Shown in pieces: positions 14,673-21,434 of a stretch of DNA of 21,434 nucleotides; the stretch's first letter is position 1; each line of letters begins with the position of its first letter. Position numbers and translations under genes: made by a program. The notes below the pieces were generated by a model. The model saw only the letters and a list, made by a program, of their open reading frames with translations. It did not search any database and was not told the origin of the DNA. The DNA lies in the NCBI GenBank assembly GCA_035560935.1, contig DATMYQ010000272.1, forward strand, positions 1-21,434. The letters are read 5' to 3'. Source of the DNA: DATMYQ01 sp035560935. Lineage in GTDB: Bacteria > Bacillota > Negativicutes > Sporomusales > Sporomusaceae.

Positions 14673-15674
14673 TTGGCAGGAGATGTATTATCTCAATCCG
14701 AAATAGATGAGCTGTTGTCTGCGTTATCCACAGGAGTTGTTACCGCTGAGGATATCAAAACGGAGCAAAAACAGCGTAAGATCAAACTGTATGATTTCAA
14801 ACGCCCGGATAAATTTTCTAAAGATCAGATTCGTACGATGTACATGATACATGAAAATTTTGCGCGGCTGATCAATACGTATCTTTCGGCGCACCTGCGG
14901 ACTCTGGTGCATATCGACGTGGCTTCAGTAGACCAGTTAACGTATGAGGAATTTGTTCGGTCATTGCCGAATCCCAGTGTGATTACGATTTTTCAGATGA
15001 GGCCATTAAAAGGCAATGCGATTCTGGAATTGAATCCTAATATTGTGTTATCGATTATTGATCGTCTGTTTGGCGGACCGGGGTTACCACCGCCCAAACC
15101 GCGCAGTTTGACCGATATTGAGGAAGCGATTGTGCGGCGGCTGTTGGGAAAAATGCTGGAAAGCTTTCAGGATGCCTGGAAACAAGTAGTGACCATCGAA
15201 CCGCGAATGGATACGGTGGAAACCAATCCGCAGTTTGCGCAGATTGTTCCGCCGAATGACATGGTGGCGTTGATTACGCTACAGGCAAAGATTGGACAAG
15301 CGGAAGGTTTTATCAATATTTGTATACCTTATTTGGTGCTTGAGCCGATCATGCCAAAGCTGACCACAACCTTCTGGGTTGCTTCTTCGGTAACAAAGGA
15401 GTCCTCGCCCGAGAGCATGCAGTTACTGCAGCGTCGTTTGGAAAGAACGAAGATACCGGTTGTGGTTAATATGGGTAAGGTAATGGTCACAGTCCAGGAA
15501 CTCTTGGGAGTAGTGCCTGGCGATGTATTGCAATTAGATACTCGGACTGAGGACGACTTAAGTGTCATCATTGGGCACCGGGAAAAGTTTAAATGCAAAC
15601 CGGGCTTGTCAGGGAATAAAATGGCGGTGCAAGTGACGAGACTGGCTTCCGAAGGAGATGATAATTATGAGTGA
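14673..15674 (+). CDS. fliM: Flagellar motor switch protein FliM
   Basis: FliM is the C-ring protein that binds CheY-P and reverses rotation. The N-terminal CheY-binding motif LSQSEIDELL is at residues 6-15. It is followed by the CheC-like middle domain (about 40-230, with YDFKRPDKFSKDQIR and later LTDIEEAIVRRLLG) and the C-terminal SpoA/FliN-like domain (about 250-325). TTG 14673 is chosen because the product then begins MAGDVLSQSEIDELL and has 333 residues, close to B. subtilis FliM at 332. Three upstream in-frame ATGs would add 6 to 14 residues (MQRRMVSPMEGGGI) not seen in relatives. A TATAAT at 14610-14615 lies upstream but lacks a -35 box. It overlaps fliY by 8 bases. Confidence 0.95.
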   Translation: MAGDVLSQSEIDELLSALSTGVVTAEDIKTEQKQRKIKLYDFKRPDKFSKDQIRTMYMIHENFARLINTYLSAHLRTLVHIDVASVDQLTYEEFVRSLPNPSVITIFQMRPLKGNAILELNPNIVLSIIDRLFGGPGLPPPKPRSLTDIEEAIVRRLLGKMLESFQDAWKQVVTIEPRMDTVETNPQFAQIVPPNDMVALITLQAKIGQAEGFINICIPYLVLEPIMPKLTTTFWVASSVTKESSPESMQLLQRRLERTKIPVVVNMGKVMVTVQELLGVVPGDVLQLDTRTEDDLSVIIGHREKFKCKPGLSGNKMAVQVTRLASEGDDNYE

Positions 15675-16797
15675 TGGTTTTTTGTCCCAGGAGGAAATTG
15701 ATGCGTTGTTACGGGGGGATCCGGCGTCGGCACCGGGCGAAGAGGCAAGTGCAGCGACGGATTTAACTGATTTAGAAAAAGATGCACTCGGTGAAATAGG
15801 AAATATTTCCATGGGGACGGCGGCTACGACTCTGTCCATTTTGTTGGGTAAGCGGGTTTCGATCACGACGCCCCGGGTTACTGTCACGACATTGAATCAG
15901 ATTAAAAATCAGTATCCGCTGCCGTATTTGATTGTGGAAGTGGGCTACACGCAGGGGCTTCTGGGAACTAATTTGCTGGCGATGCGCGAGCAGGATGCCC
16001 TCATTATTGCGGATTTGATGATGGGTAACGATGGAACGAATCCGCCGGCCACGATTAATGAATTGTATATGAGTGCAGTTACCGAGGCGATGAACCAGAT
16101 GATGGGTTCCACGGCCACATCGATTTCGACGATTTTCAAGAAGAAAGTGGATATAGCGCCACCCACGGCGAATTTAGTCGATTTTGCCACTACGGCCACG
16201 ATCACGGATTTGGCGTCGGCGGAGGAGCCAGTTGTCAGAGTGGCTTTCCGCATTGAAGTAGAGGATTTGATTGACAGCGAGATTATGCAGATTGTATCCT
16301 ATGAGGTGGCCAAAGAAATGGTGGAAAATTTATTGAACTCCGTGCAACCTGCCAGTGCACCGGCTGCACCTCCGCAAGTGAATGCTCCCGCCGCCCCGGC
16401 AGCTCCGGCTGCTGCTGCTGCTGCTCCGGCTGCCGCTTATTCACAACCTGTGGCTGCGGCGCCGCGAATGAATCAGAATGTGACGGTTCAACCGGCTCAA
16501 TTTGCACCAATTCGACCAGTAATGTCGCCGGTGCAGGATGCCAACCTGGCCCTGATTATGGATGTTCCATTAGAGATTACAGTGGAATTAGGCCGGACAA
16601 AGAAGTTAATTCGTGATATTTTGGAATTGGGAACCGGTTCGGTGATTGAACTAGATAAACTGGCGGGAGAACCGGTGGATATTTTGGTGAATGGAAAGTT
16701 AATCGCCAAAGGCGAAGTTGTAGTAATTGATGAGAACTTTGGTGTCAGGATTACTGATATTATTAGCCCCATGGAACGGTTGACCACTTTGCAGTAA
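15667..16797 (+). CDS. fliY: Flagellar motor switch phosphatase FliY (FliN-type with CheC-like domain)
   Basis: FliY is the Firmicute switch protein that combines a CheC-like CheY-P phosphatase with a FliN domain. Both phosphatase signatures are intact: Asp39-Glu43-Asn46 with Pro69, and Ser136-Glu140-Asn143 with Pro166, each with the expected 22-residue gap. The N-terminus FLSQEEIDALL (5-15) is a CheY-binding motif like that of FliM. A Pro/Ala linker (about 228-268) leads to the C-terminal SpoA domain (about 295-372). The 376 residues agree with B. subtilis FliY (378). ATG 15667 is preferred because AAGGAG (15652-15657) is 9 bases upstream; ATG 15658 is too close. It overlaps fliM, so the two are probably made in step. 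Confidence 0.97.
   Translation: MSDGFLSQEEIDALLRGDPASAPGEEASAATDLTDLEKDALGEIGNISMGTAATTLSILLGKRVSITTPRVTVTTLNQIKNQYPLPYLIVEVGYTQGLLGTNLLAMREQDALIIADLMMGNDGTNPPATINELYMSAVTEAMNQMMGSTATSISTIFKKKVDIAPPTANLVDFATTATITDLASAEEPVVRVAFRIEVEDLIDSEIMQIVSYEVAKEMVENLLNSVQPASAPAAPPQVNAPAAPAAPAAAAAAPAAAYSQPVAAAPRMNQNVTVQPAQFAPIRPVMSPVQDANLALIMDVPLEITVELGRTKKLIRDILELGTGSVIELDKLAGEPVDILVNGKLIAKGEVVVIDENFGVRITDIISPMERLTTLQ
16408..16425 (+). repeat. (GCT)6 trinucleotide repeat in the FliY linker
   Basis: Six GCT codons in a row code for alanine in the Pro/Ala linker between the phosphatase part and the FliN domain of FliY. Changes in copy number would keep the frame and only alter linker length. Confidence 0.8.
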
Positions 16798-16872
16798 GAC
16801 CAGTCCAAGAGGCGTGTGAGGGCTTTACCAGCAGGTGGAGTCAAATAATTTGATGAATGGAGAGATCTGTTG

Positions 16873-17235
16873 ATGGCTACCAGAGTTTTGATTGTTGACG
16901 ATGCGGCATTTATGCGAATGATGATTAAAGACATTTTAGGTAAAAATGGTTATGAAATTGTGGGTGAGGCTGAGAATGGTCTGAAAGCAGTGGAAAGATG
17001 GCAGGAACTACGCCCGGATTTGACGACAATGGATATCACGATGCCAGAAATGGACGGGATTACCGCTGTGAAAGAAATTAAAAAAATTGATGCTGCCGCG
17101 AAAATTATTATGTGTAGTGCAATGGGACAACAGGCAATGGTTATTGAAGCGATTCAGTCGGGCGCACGTGACTTTATTGTTAAGCCTTTTCAGCCGGACC
17201 GGGTGCTGGAAGCGGTGCGTAAAGCTGTTGGGTAA
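16873..17235 (+). CDS. cheY: Chemotaxis response regulator CheY
   Basis: CheY is the single-domain receiver that carries the phosphate signal from CheA to the flagellar switch. The 120-residue product closely follows B. subtilis CheY. Asp9 and Asp10 bind Mg, Asp54 in MDITMPEMDG is the phosphorylation site, Ser82 in CSAMG is the switch serine, and Lys104 in VKPF is the conserved lysine. There is no output domain. ATG 16873 is chosen over the in-frame TTG at 16870 because GGAGAG (16859-16864) is better spaced. It sits between fliY and fliO, the same place as in B. subtilis, and its phosphatase FliY is its neighbour. Confidence 0.98.
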   Translation: MATRVLIVDDAAFMRMMIKDILGKNGYEIVGEAENGLKAVERWQELRPDLTTMDITMPEMDGITAVKEIKKIDAAAKIIMCSAMGQQAMVIEAIQSGARDFIVKPFQPDRVLEAVRKAVG

Positions 17236-17809
17236 GAAGAGCTGGAGAACCTATGGACGATGGATGATTTTGTTGATAGGTTTTGCTTTGGGTTACTTGT
17301 GCATGGGCTCCGAATTTGTTGCCGCCAATGACCCTAGCGTCCCTTATTTAAAGTACCAGGAACCGCAGCCGGCCACAACTTCCTGGTTATCTACCGGAGT
17401 TTATATTTTTTCCTTATTAGCGACGTTTACCTTGATTTTGGGATTGGCATACTTTGCTTCGCGCTTTTTGGGGCATAAATTTTCTCAGAATATGGGCTTG
17501 GGCGATAGCACGATTCTTTCCACACTGATACTTGGGCCTAACCGTGCGGTATACGTGGTGGAAATTGCTGGGAAAATACTGGTTTTAGGAGTTACGGAAC
17601 AGCAGATCACCCTTTTGCAGGAGATTCATTCGGTTGAGGAAATTGCGAAGCTGCGAGCGAAAAATAATTCTTCCCTTACAGAACCCTTTCATAGTGTTTT
17701 TCGGCAGCAACTGGCTTCACTGCAGCAGATGACCAATAAGTTTCCTGCCGTTTTTGGCACGAACAGTTCTGCTGAGCGGGAACGCTCGGATACGCAAGAG
17801 AAGAGGTAA
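17228..17809 (+). CDS. fliO: Flagellar biosynthetic protein FliO (FliZ in Bacillus)
   Basis: FliO helps assemble the FliP ring of the export gate. The product has an N-terminal positively charged segment and hydrophobic stretch (MILLIGFALGYLCMGSEFVAA) that looks like a cleavable signal peptide, as in Bacillus FliZ. A second membrane helix follows (STGVYIFSLLATFTLILGLAYFASRF), and then the FliO-type domain with GDSTILSTLILGPNRAVYVVEIAGKILVLGVTEQQ. TTG 17228 gives 193 residues and an 8-base overlap with cheY; ATG 17264 would give 181. Neither has a strong ribosome-binding site, so the start is uncertain. A longer open frame reaching back to 17087 lies inside cheY and is not believable. Confidence 0.88.
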   Translation: MGKKSWRTYGRWMILLIGFALGYLCMGSEFVAANDPSVPYLKYQEPQPATTSWLSTGVYIFSLLATFTLILGLAYFASRFLGHKFSQNMGLGDSTILSTLILGPNRAVYVVEIAGKILVLGVTEQQITLLQEIHSVEEIAKLRAKNNSSLTEPFHSVFRQQLASLQQMTNKFPAVFGTNSSAERERSDTQEKR

Positions 17810-17815
17810 CGGCAG

Positions 17816-18592
17816 GTGTCCAGATTGATGGCGTTTGTACGGTTTTTAAAACTTACAGGATGGTTAGCTTTGTTAGGAGTAGCTATTCCGGCAGTGGTAT
17901 CAGCTGCTCCTTTACTGCCCGTCCCTAATGTAAATATTGGTGTGGAAGCGGCGAACTCTCCTCAGGATGTTGCGCTCAGTATGCAGGTGCTATTTTTGCT
18001 GACGGTTTTAACGCTGGCGCCGTCTATCCTGATTATGATGACATCGTTTACCCGGATTATTGTGGTACTGTCATTTCTTCGCAGCGCACTGGCGACGCAA
18101 CAAATGCCTCCTAACCAGGTGCTGGTGGGATTGGCGCTGTTCCTGACGTTTTTTACCATGTCGCCATACTGGGAACAAACGAATAAAACCGCGCTTCAAC
18201 CGTATTTGGCAGGGACTATCAGCCAAGAGGCAGCCATGACGGAAGGCTTGAAACCAATCCGGGAGTTCATGTTTAAACAAACCAGAGAAAATGATTTGGC
18301 GTTGTTTGTTAATATTTCCGAAGCGCCCCGTCCCAACTCACAGGAAGAAGTGCCGACGACAGTACTGATTCCTGCTTTTATTATTAGTGAGTTGAAAACC
18401 GCGTTTCAGATTGGTTTTCTGATTTATATCCCGTTTATTGTCATCGACATGGTGGTTGCCAGTACATTGATGGCAATGGGTATGATGATGGTGCCGCCGG
18501 TGATGATTTCACTGCCCTTTAAAATTTTACTGTTTATTCTTGTGGATGGCTGGCACTTGGTCATCCGTTCCCTGATGACCAGTTTTTATTAA
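17816..18592 (+). CDS. fliP: Flagellar export gate protein FliP
   Basis: FliP forms the main ring of the FliPQR export channel in the cytoplasmic membrane. The 258-residue product starts with a likely cleavable signal peptide (cleavage near residue 30, after AVVSA). It then shows the family signature TLAPSILIMMTSFTRIIVVL and SFLRSALATQQMPPNQVLVGLALFLTFF. The C-terminal half contains IPAFIISELKTAFQIGFLIYIPFIVIDMVVAS and DGWHLVIRSL, all diagnostic. The start is GTG 17816, with AAGAGG at 17801-17806. It lies 6 bases after fliO, followed by fliQ 18 bases later. Confidence 0.97.
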   Translation: MSRLMAFVRFLKLTGWLALLGVAIPAVVSAAPLLPVPNVNIGVEAANSPQDVALSMQVLFLLTVLTLAPSILIMMTSFTRIIVVLSFLRSALATQQMPPNQVLVGLALFLTFFTMSPYWEQTNKTALQPYLAGTISQEAAMTEGLKPIREFMFKQTRENDLALFVNISEAPRPNSQEEVPTTVLIPAFIISELKTAFQIGFLIYIPFIVIDMVVASTLMAMGMMMVPPVMISLPFKILLFILVDGWHLVIRSLMTSFY

Positions 18593-18610
18593 GGTTAAGG
18601 AGTTTTGCGC

Positions 18611-18880
18611 ATGTCAGGTGATTTTGCAATCCAGATTGGGCGAGAGGCTTTGGCCATGGTGATGTTGGCTTCGGCGCCCATGCTTGGTCTGGGTCTGATC
18701 GTCGGGATTTTGGTCAGTGTGTTTCAGGCGACCACGCAGATTCAGGAACAGTCGCTGGCGTTTATCCCCAAGATTATTGCGGTGTTTGTGGCGATTTTGA
18801 TTTTTGGACCTTGGATGCTCAGCATTATGGTCGATTATGCCCGGGAAATTTTTTTGATGCTTCCTCAAGTGATTCGGTAA
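18611..18880 (+). CDS. fliQ: Flagellar export gate protein FliQ
   Basis: FliQ is the small two-helix subunit of the FliPQR export gate. The 89-residue product is of family length and shows two membrane segments (about 14-38 and 52-74) joined by the conserved VSVFQATTQIQEQSLAFIPK. ATG 18611 is preferred over an in-frame TTG at 18605, since AAGGAG (18597-18602) lies 8 bases from the ATG and only 2 from the TTG. It is placed between fliP and fliR as usual. Confidence 0.97.
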   Translation: MSGDFAIQIGREALAMVMLASAPMLGLGLIVGILVSVFQATTQIQEQSLAFIPKIIAVFVAILIFGPWMLSIMVDYAREIFLMLPQVIR

Positions 18881-18914
18881 GGTCGGCAGGTGAACGGTTA
18901 TTGATTTAGCAGCA

Positions 18915-19688
18915 GTGATACAGGGGCAGCTCGGCTTTTTTCTGTTGATATTCGCACGGATGAGCGGCTTGTTTACTATGACGCCGATTTTTGGCGCGCA
19001 AAATGTGCCGATTTATATTAAAGCCGGGTTGGCTTTACTGATGTCTTATATTTTGTTTCCGTTATTGGCGCAACCGGAAACCGGGGTACCCATGAACAAT
19101 TTTATCGCCTATGCTTTTCTGGTGATCTGTGAGTTTTTGGTGGGTCTAATCTTTGGTTTTGCCGCGTCGCTGATTTTTGCCAGCGTGCAGATGACCGGCC
19201 ATCTGCTGGATACACAAATTGGTTTTGGCATGGTGAATGTGATTGATCCGCAGTTTGGTCAGCAGGTTCCGTTGATTGGCAATTTTAAATATATCTTGGC
19301 CCTATTGATTTTCTTAACTACGAATGGTCATCATGTGCTGCTTTCGGCGTTCTTATCCAGTTTTAAAATGATTCCCATTACTCATGTCGTCTATCATGCC
19401 AATGCATTGGCCAGCATTATCACGGATATGGTGATTAATACCTTTGTTATCGCCCTGAAAATCAGTTTACCGGTGCTGGTGTCCTTGTTGCTGACAGATA
19501 TTGCGCTGGGGATTCTGTCGCGGACCATGCCGCAGATGAATATTTTTGTGGTGGGGATACCGGGAAAGATTATTGTGGGACTTTTCGTATTGTCAATGGC
19601 GTTGCCTTTTTATGTGGCGTTTTTGGAGGTCGTTTTCAATGGCATGTTCCGGGATATTTTCCGCCTCTTGTCCAGCTTTCAGCAATAG
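18915..19688 (+). CDS. fliR: Flagellar export gate protein FliR
   Basis: FliR completes the FliPQR gate complex and contacts FlhB. The protein has about six membrane segments and the family features FLLIFARMSGLFTMTPIFG near the N-terminus, GFGMVNVIDPQFGQQVPLIG in the middle and DIALGILSRTMPQMNIFVVGIPGKIIVGL near the C-terminus. From GTG 18915 it has 257 residues, normal for the family. The GTG has no ribosome-binding site at the right distance. An ATT codon at 18900, in frame, follows GGCAGGTGA (18885-18893) with good spacing and would add IDLAA before the GTG. The start is therefore uncertain. Confidence 0.95.
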   Translation: MIQGQLGFFLLIFARMSGLFTMTPIFGAQNVPIYIKAGLALLMSYILFPLLAQPETGVPMNNFIAYAFLVICEFLVGLIFGFAASLIFASVQMTGHLLDTQIGFGMVNVIDPQFGQQVPLIGNFKYILALLIFLTTNGHHVLLSAFLSSFKMIPITHVVYHANALASIITDMVINTFVIALKISLPVLVSLLLTDIALGILSRTMPQMNIFVVGIPGKIIVGLFVLSMALPFYVAFLEVVFNGMFRDIFRLLSSFQQ

Positions 19689-19725
19689 ACAGCATTGTCA
19701 GAGAGAGTCAGAGGATCTCTGTCGC

Positions 19726-20802
19726 TTGAACCACTTTGATTTACAGTTGTTTAGCTCGGAAAAGACGGAAGAGCCGACAGCGAAAAAGAAAGAAGACTCG
19801 CGTAAAAAAGGGCAGGTTGCCAAGAGTGTCGAAATTAGTGCGGTGTTTGTACTGTTTGCCGCGTTTGCCGCGTTGAAGGTGTCGGGACCGACCATTTATG
19901 AAGAGCTGTCTCGCTATATGACCTATTCGTTTTCCCATTTATTGTCTGGTGACTTTACGATTCAGTTTATTTATACGCAGGTGTTGGTGTTTACCATCAT
20001 ATTCATGAAAGTGATGTTGCCGGTACTGTTGGCGGTTGTAGTTGCCTCGCTGGCGGCTAATTATATGCAAGTGGGCTTTATTTTCTCACCGGACGTTTTA
20101 ATGCCGGATTTTAGCAAAATGAATCCAATTAACGGTCTCCAGAGAATGTTTTCCCTGCGATCACTGGCGGAACTCTTTAAGTCGATGTACAAGGTTGTTT
20201 TAGTCAGTTATTTTGTCTATCGGTTTGGGGTTAGCGAAACGATGCAAATTCCCAAGTTGGTTAATGCCGAATTAATCGATTCGTTGCGTTTGACCGGGGC
20301 GATGGTGATTGACCTGGCGTTTCAGATTATTGCTGTTTTGCTGGTTTTGGCCGTGTTGGACTATTCCTATCAATGGTGGCAGAACAACGAAGACATGAAA
20401 ATGTCCAAAGACGAAGTGAAGGAAGAATACAAACAAACAGAAGGACATCCGGAAATTAAACGAAAAATTAAGGAACGCCAGCGAGCGCTGGCGATGCAGC
20501 GCATGATGCAGGAAATACCCAAGGCGGATGTAGTGGTGACCAATCCCACTCATTTTGCGGTGGCTTTGCGTTATGACAAAGAAATGTCGGCACCGGTGGT
20601 GGTGGCCAAGGGTCAGGATTATGTGGCGCTGAGAATCAAGGAACAGGCCAAAAAACATCAGATCACGATTGTTGAAAATAAATCATTAGCACGGACGCTG
20701 TACGCGACGGTGGAAGTCGGCAGTGTCATACCGGTAGAATTATACCAGGCGGTTGCCGAAGTGTTAGCTTATGTGTATCGCTTAAAAAAACGCCTGTCAT
20801 AG
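19726..20802 (+). CDS. flhB: Flagellar export gate / substrate-specificity protein FlhB
   Basis: FlhB sits next to FliPQR and switches export from hook to filament substrates when it cleaves itself. The product starts at TTG 19726 as MNHFDLQLFSSEKTEEPTAKKKE, typical of FlhB, and has 358 residues (B. subtilis 360). Four membrane segments lie at about 35-55, 83-112, 145-167 and 190-212. The autocleavage site NPTH is at 273-276, within VVVTNPTHFAVALRYD. An AGAGGA-type site (about 19710-19715) precedes the TTG. An upstream open frame reaching 19546 lies inside fliR and is not credible. It follows fliR by 37 bases. Confidence 0.97.
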   Translation: MNHFDLQLFSSEKTEEPTAKKKEDSRKKGQVAKSVEISAVFVLFAAFAALKVSGPTIYEELSRYMTYSFSHLLSGDFTIQFIYTQVLVFTIIFMKVMLPVLLAVVVASLAANYMQVGFIFSPDVLMPDFSKMNPINGLQRMFSLRSLAELFKSMYKVVLVSYFVYRFGVSETMQIPKLVNAELIDSLRLTGAMVIDLAFQIIAVLLVLAVLDYSYQWWQNNEDMKMSKDEVKEEYKQTEGHPEIKRKIKERQRALAMQRMMQEIPKADVVVTNPTHFAVALRYDKEMSAPVVVAKGQDYVALRIKEQAKKHQITIVENKSLARTLYATVEVGSVIPVELYQAVAEVLAYVYRLKKRLS

Positions 20803-20835
20803 TAAGCAGTTTGGCAGATAAGGGGAGAAAAAGCA

Positions 20836-21434
20836 TTGACTCTGCAAGAAGCCATTATTTCCCGTATAATAAGAAATAGCGACATCATTGTTGCCGTCGC
20901 CATTATTACCATTGTTATTATGATGATTATTCCGTTACCAACGGTATTGTTGGATTTGTTTCTGACACTCAATATTACGGTGGCGTTGACGATTGTGCTG
21001 ATTTCTATTTACAACACGGAACCGTTGCAGTTTTCCGTATTTCCCTCGTTATTGCTGGTTACCACTTTGTTTCGGCTGTCGTTGAACGTTTCTTCAACCC
21101 GGCTCATTCTGCTGGATGGATACGCCGGCGAAGTTATTATGGCGTTTGGCAATTTTGTTGTTGGCGGCAACGCGGTGGTTGGTTTTATCGTTTTCGTTAT
21201 TTTGATCATCATCCAGTTTATTGTTATCACCCGTGGCGCCGAACGGGTAGCGGAAGTAGCGGCCCGTTTCACCCTGGACGCGATGCCTGGTAAGCAAATG
21301 AGTATTGACGCGGATTTGAATGCGGGATTGATTACTGACAAGGAGGCCCGGCAACGGCGGAAAAAAATCCAGCAGGAAGCGGATTTTTACGGTGCCATGG
21401 ATGGTGCGACAAAATTTGTCAAAGGGGATGCTAT
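20836..21434 (+). CDS. flhA: Flagellar export gate protein FlhA (partial, cut at the window end)
   Basis: FlhA is the large export-gate protein with an N-terminal membrane domain and a cytoplasmic nonameric ring that docks substrates. Only the first 199 residues are in the window (the full family length is about 680), and no stop is reached. The N-terminus has several membrane helices. FPSLLLVTTLFRLSLNVSST (about 69-88) is typical, as is the highly conserved cytoplasmic loop ITRGAERVAEVAARFTLDAM then PGKQMSIDADLNAGLI (131-166). The start is TTG 20836, after AAGGGGAG (20819-20826). It is the usual neighbour of flhB. Confidence 0.97.
   Translation, partial: MTLQEAIISRIIRNSDIIVAVAIITIVIMMIIPLPTVLLDLFLTLNITVALTIVLISIYNTEPLQFSVFPSLLLVTTLFRLSLNVSSTRLILLDGYAGEVIMAFGNFVVGGNAVVGFIVFVILIIIQFIVITRGAERVAEVAARFTLDAMPGKQMSIDADLNAGLITDKEARQRRKKIQQEADFYGAMDGATKFVKGDA

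Noticed and set aside
17087..17227. Long N-terminal extension of FliO reaching back into cheY
   Set aside because: The sequence overlaps the conserved C-terminal half of cheY in a different frame, and the added residues do not look like FliO.
19546..19725. N-terminal extension of FlhB into fliR
   Set aside because: It overlaps conserved fliR sequence, and FlhB proteins begin at the NHFDLQLF-like stretch found at TTG 19726.

Overview
The window is one continuous plus-strand flagellar gene cluster. It opens with the global regulator gene codY and runs through flgB-flgC-fliE-fliF-fliG-fliH-fliI-fliJ, a lytic transglycosylase gene, a ylxF/motE-like gene, fliK, flgD, a conserved 'flagellar operon protein' gene, flgE, swrD/flbD, fliL, fliM, fliY, cheY, fliO, fliP, fliQ, fliR and flhB. 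It ends inside flhA, which is cut by the window edge. The order codY-flgB...flhA matches the fla/che operon of Bacillus subtilis. CodY, CheY, FliY with two CheC-type sites, SwrD and the YlxF-like protein all point to Firmicutes. The moderate base composition, the SLT gene inside the operon and the general look of the proteins suggest a Negativicutes or Sporomusaceae-like spore former. That lineage call is inference; I cannot name a species.

Layout. 1-802: codY. 803-1034: a strong intrinsic terminator after codY, a weaker second one, a possible promoter region with a 14-bp repeat, and a long inverted repeat just before flgB. 1035-7530: proximal rod (FlgB, FlgC, FliE), MS ring (FliF), switch protein FliG, and the export ATPase complex (FliH, FliI, FliJ). 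7540-8750: a rod-associated muramidase candidate and a membrane-anchored YlxF/MotE-like protein. 8802-13608: hook formation (FliK ruler, FlgD cap, an uncharacterised conserved protein, FlgE hook). 13680-14589: SwrD and FliL, separated by 226 non-coding bases that can fold. 14673-17235: switch complex and chemotaxis (FliM, FliY, CheY). 17228-21434: membrane export gate (FliO, FliP, FliQ, FliR, FlhB, FlhA).

The genes cover most of the steps needed to build a basal body and hook in assembly order. The MS ring and switch form at the membrane. The export gate and ATPase secrete rod, cap and hook subunits. A muramidase may open the wall, FliK and FlhB set hook length and switch export specificity, and CheY-P acts on FliM/FliY to control rotation. 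No motA/motB, flagellin or sigma-28 gene lies in this window.

No mobile element, CRISPR array, RNA gene or clearly foreign island was found. No wholly new system stands out. The observations most worth checking are: a possible mutually exclusive hairpin switch in front of flgE whose first segment is exactly complementary to the flgE ribosome-binding site; an internal duplication in FlgD; a run of nine G in the fliM ribosome-binding site; a foldable region where other Firmicutes often carry motAB; frequent non-ATG starts, including a possible ATT start for fliR; and two conserved but poorly understood proteins (TIGR02530 type and YlxF type).
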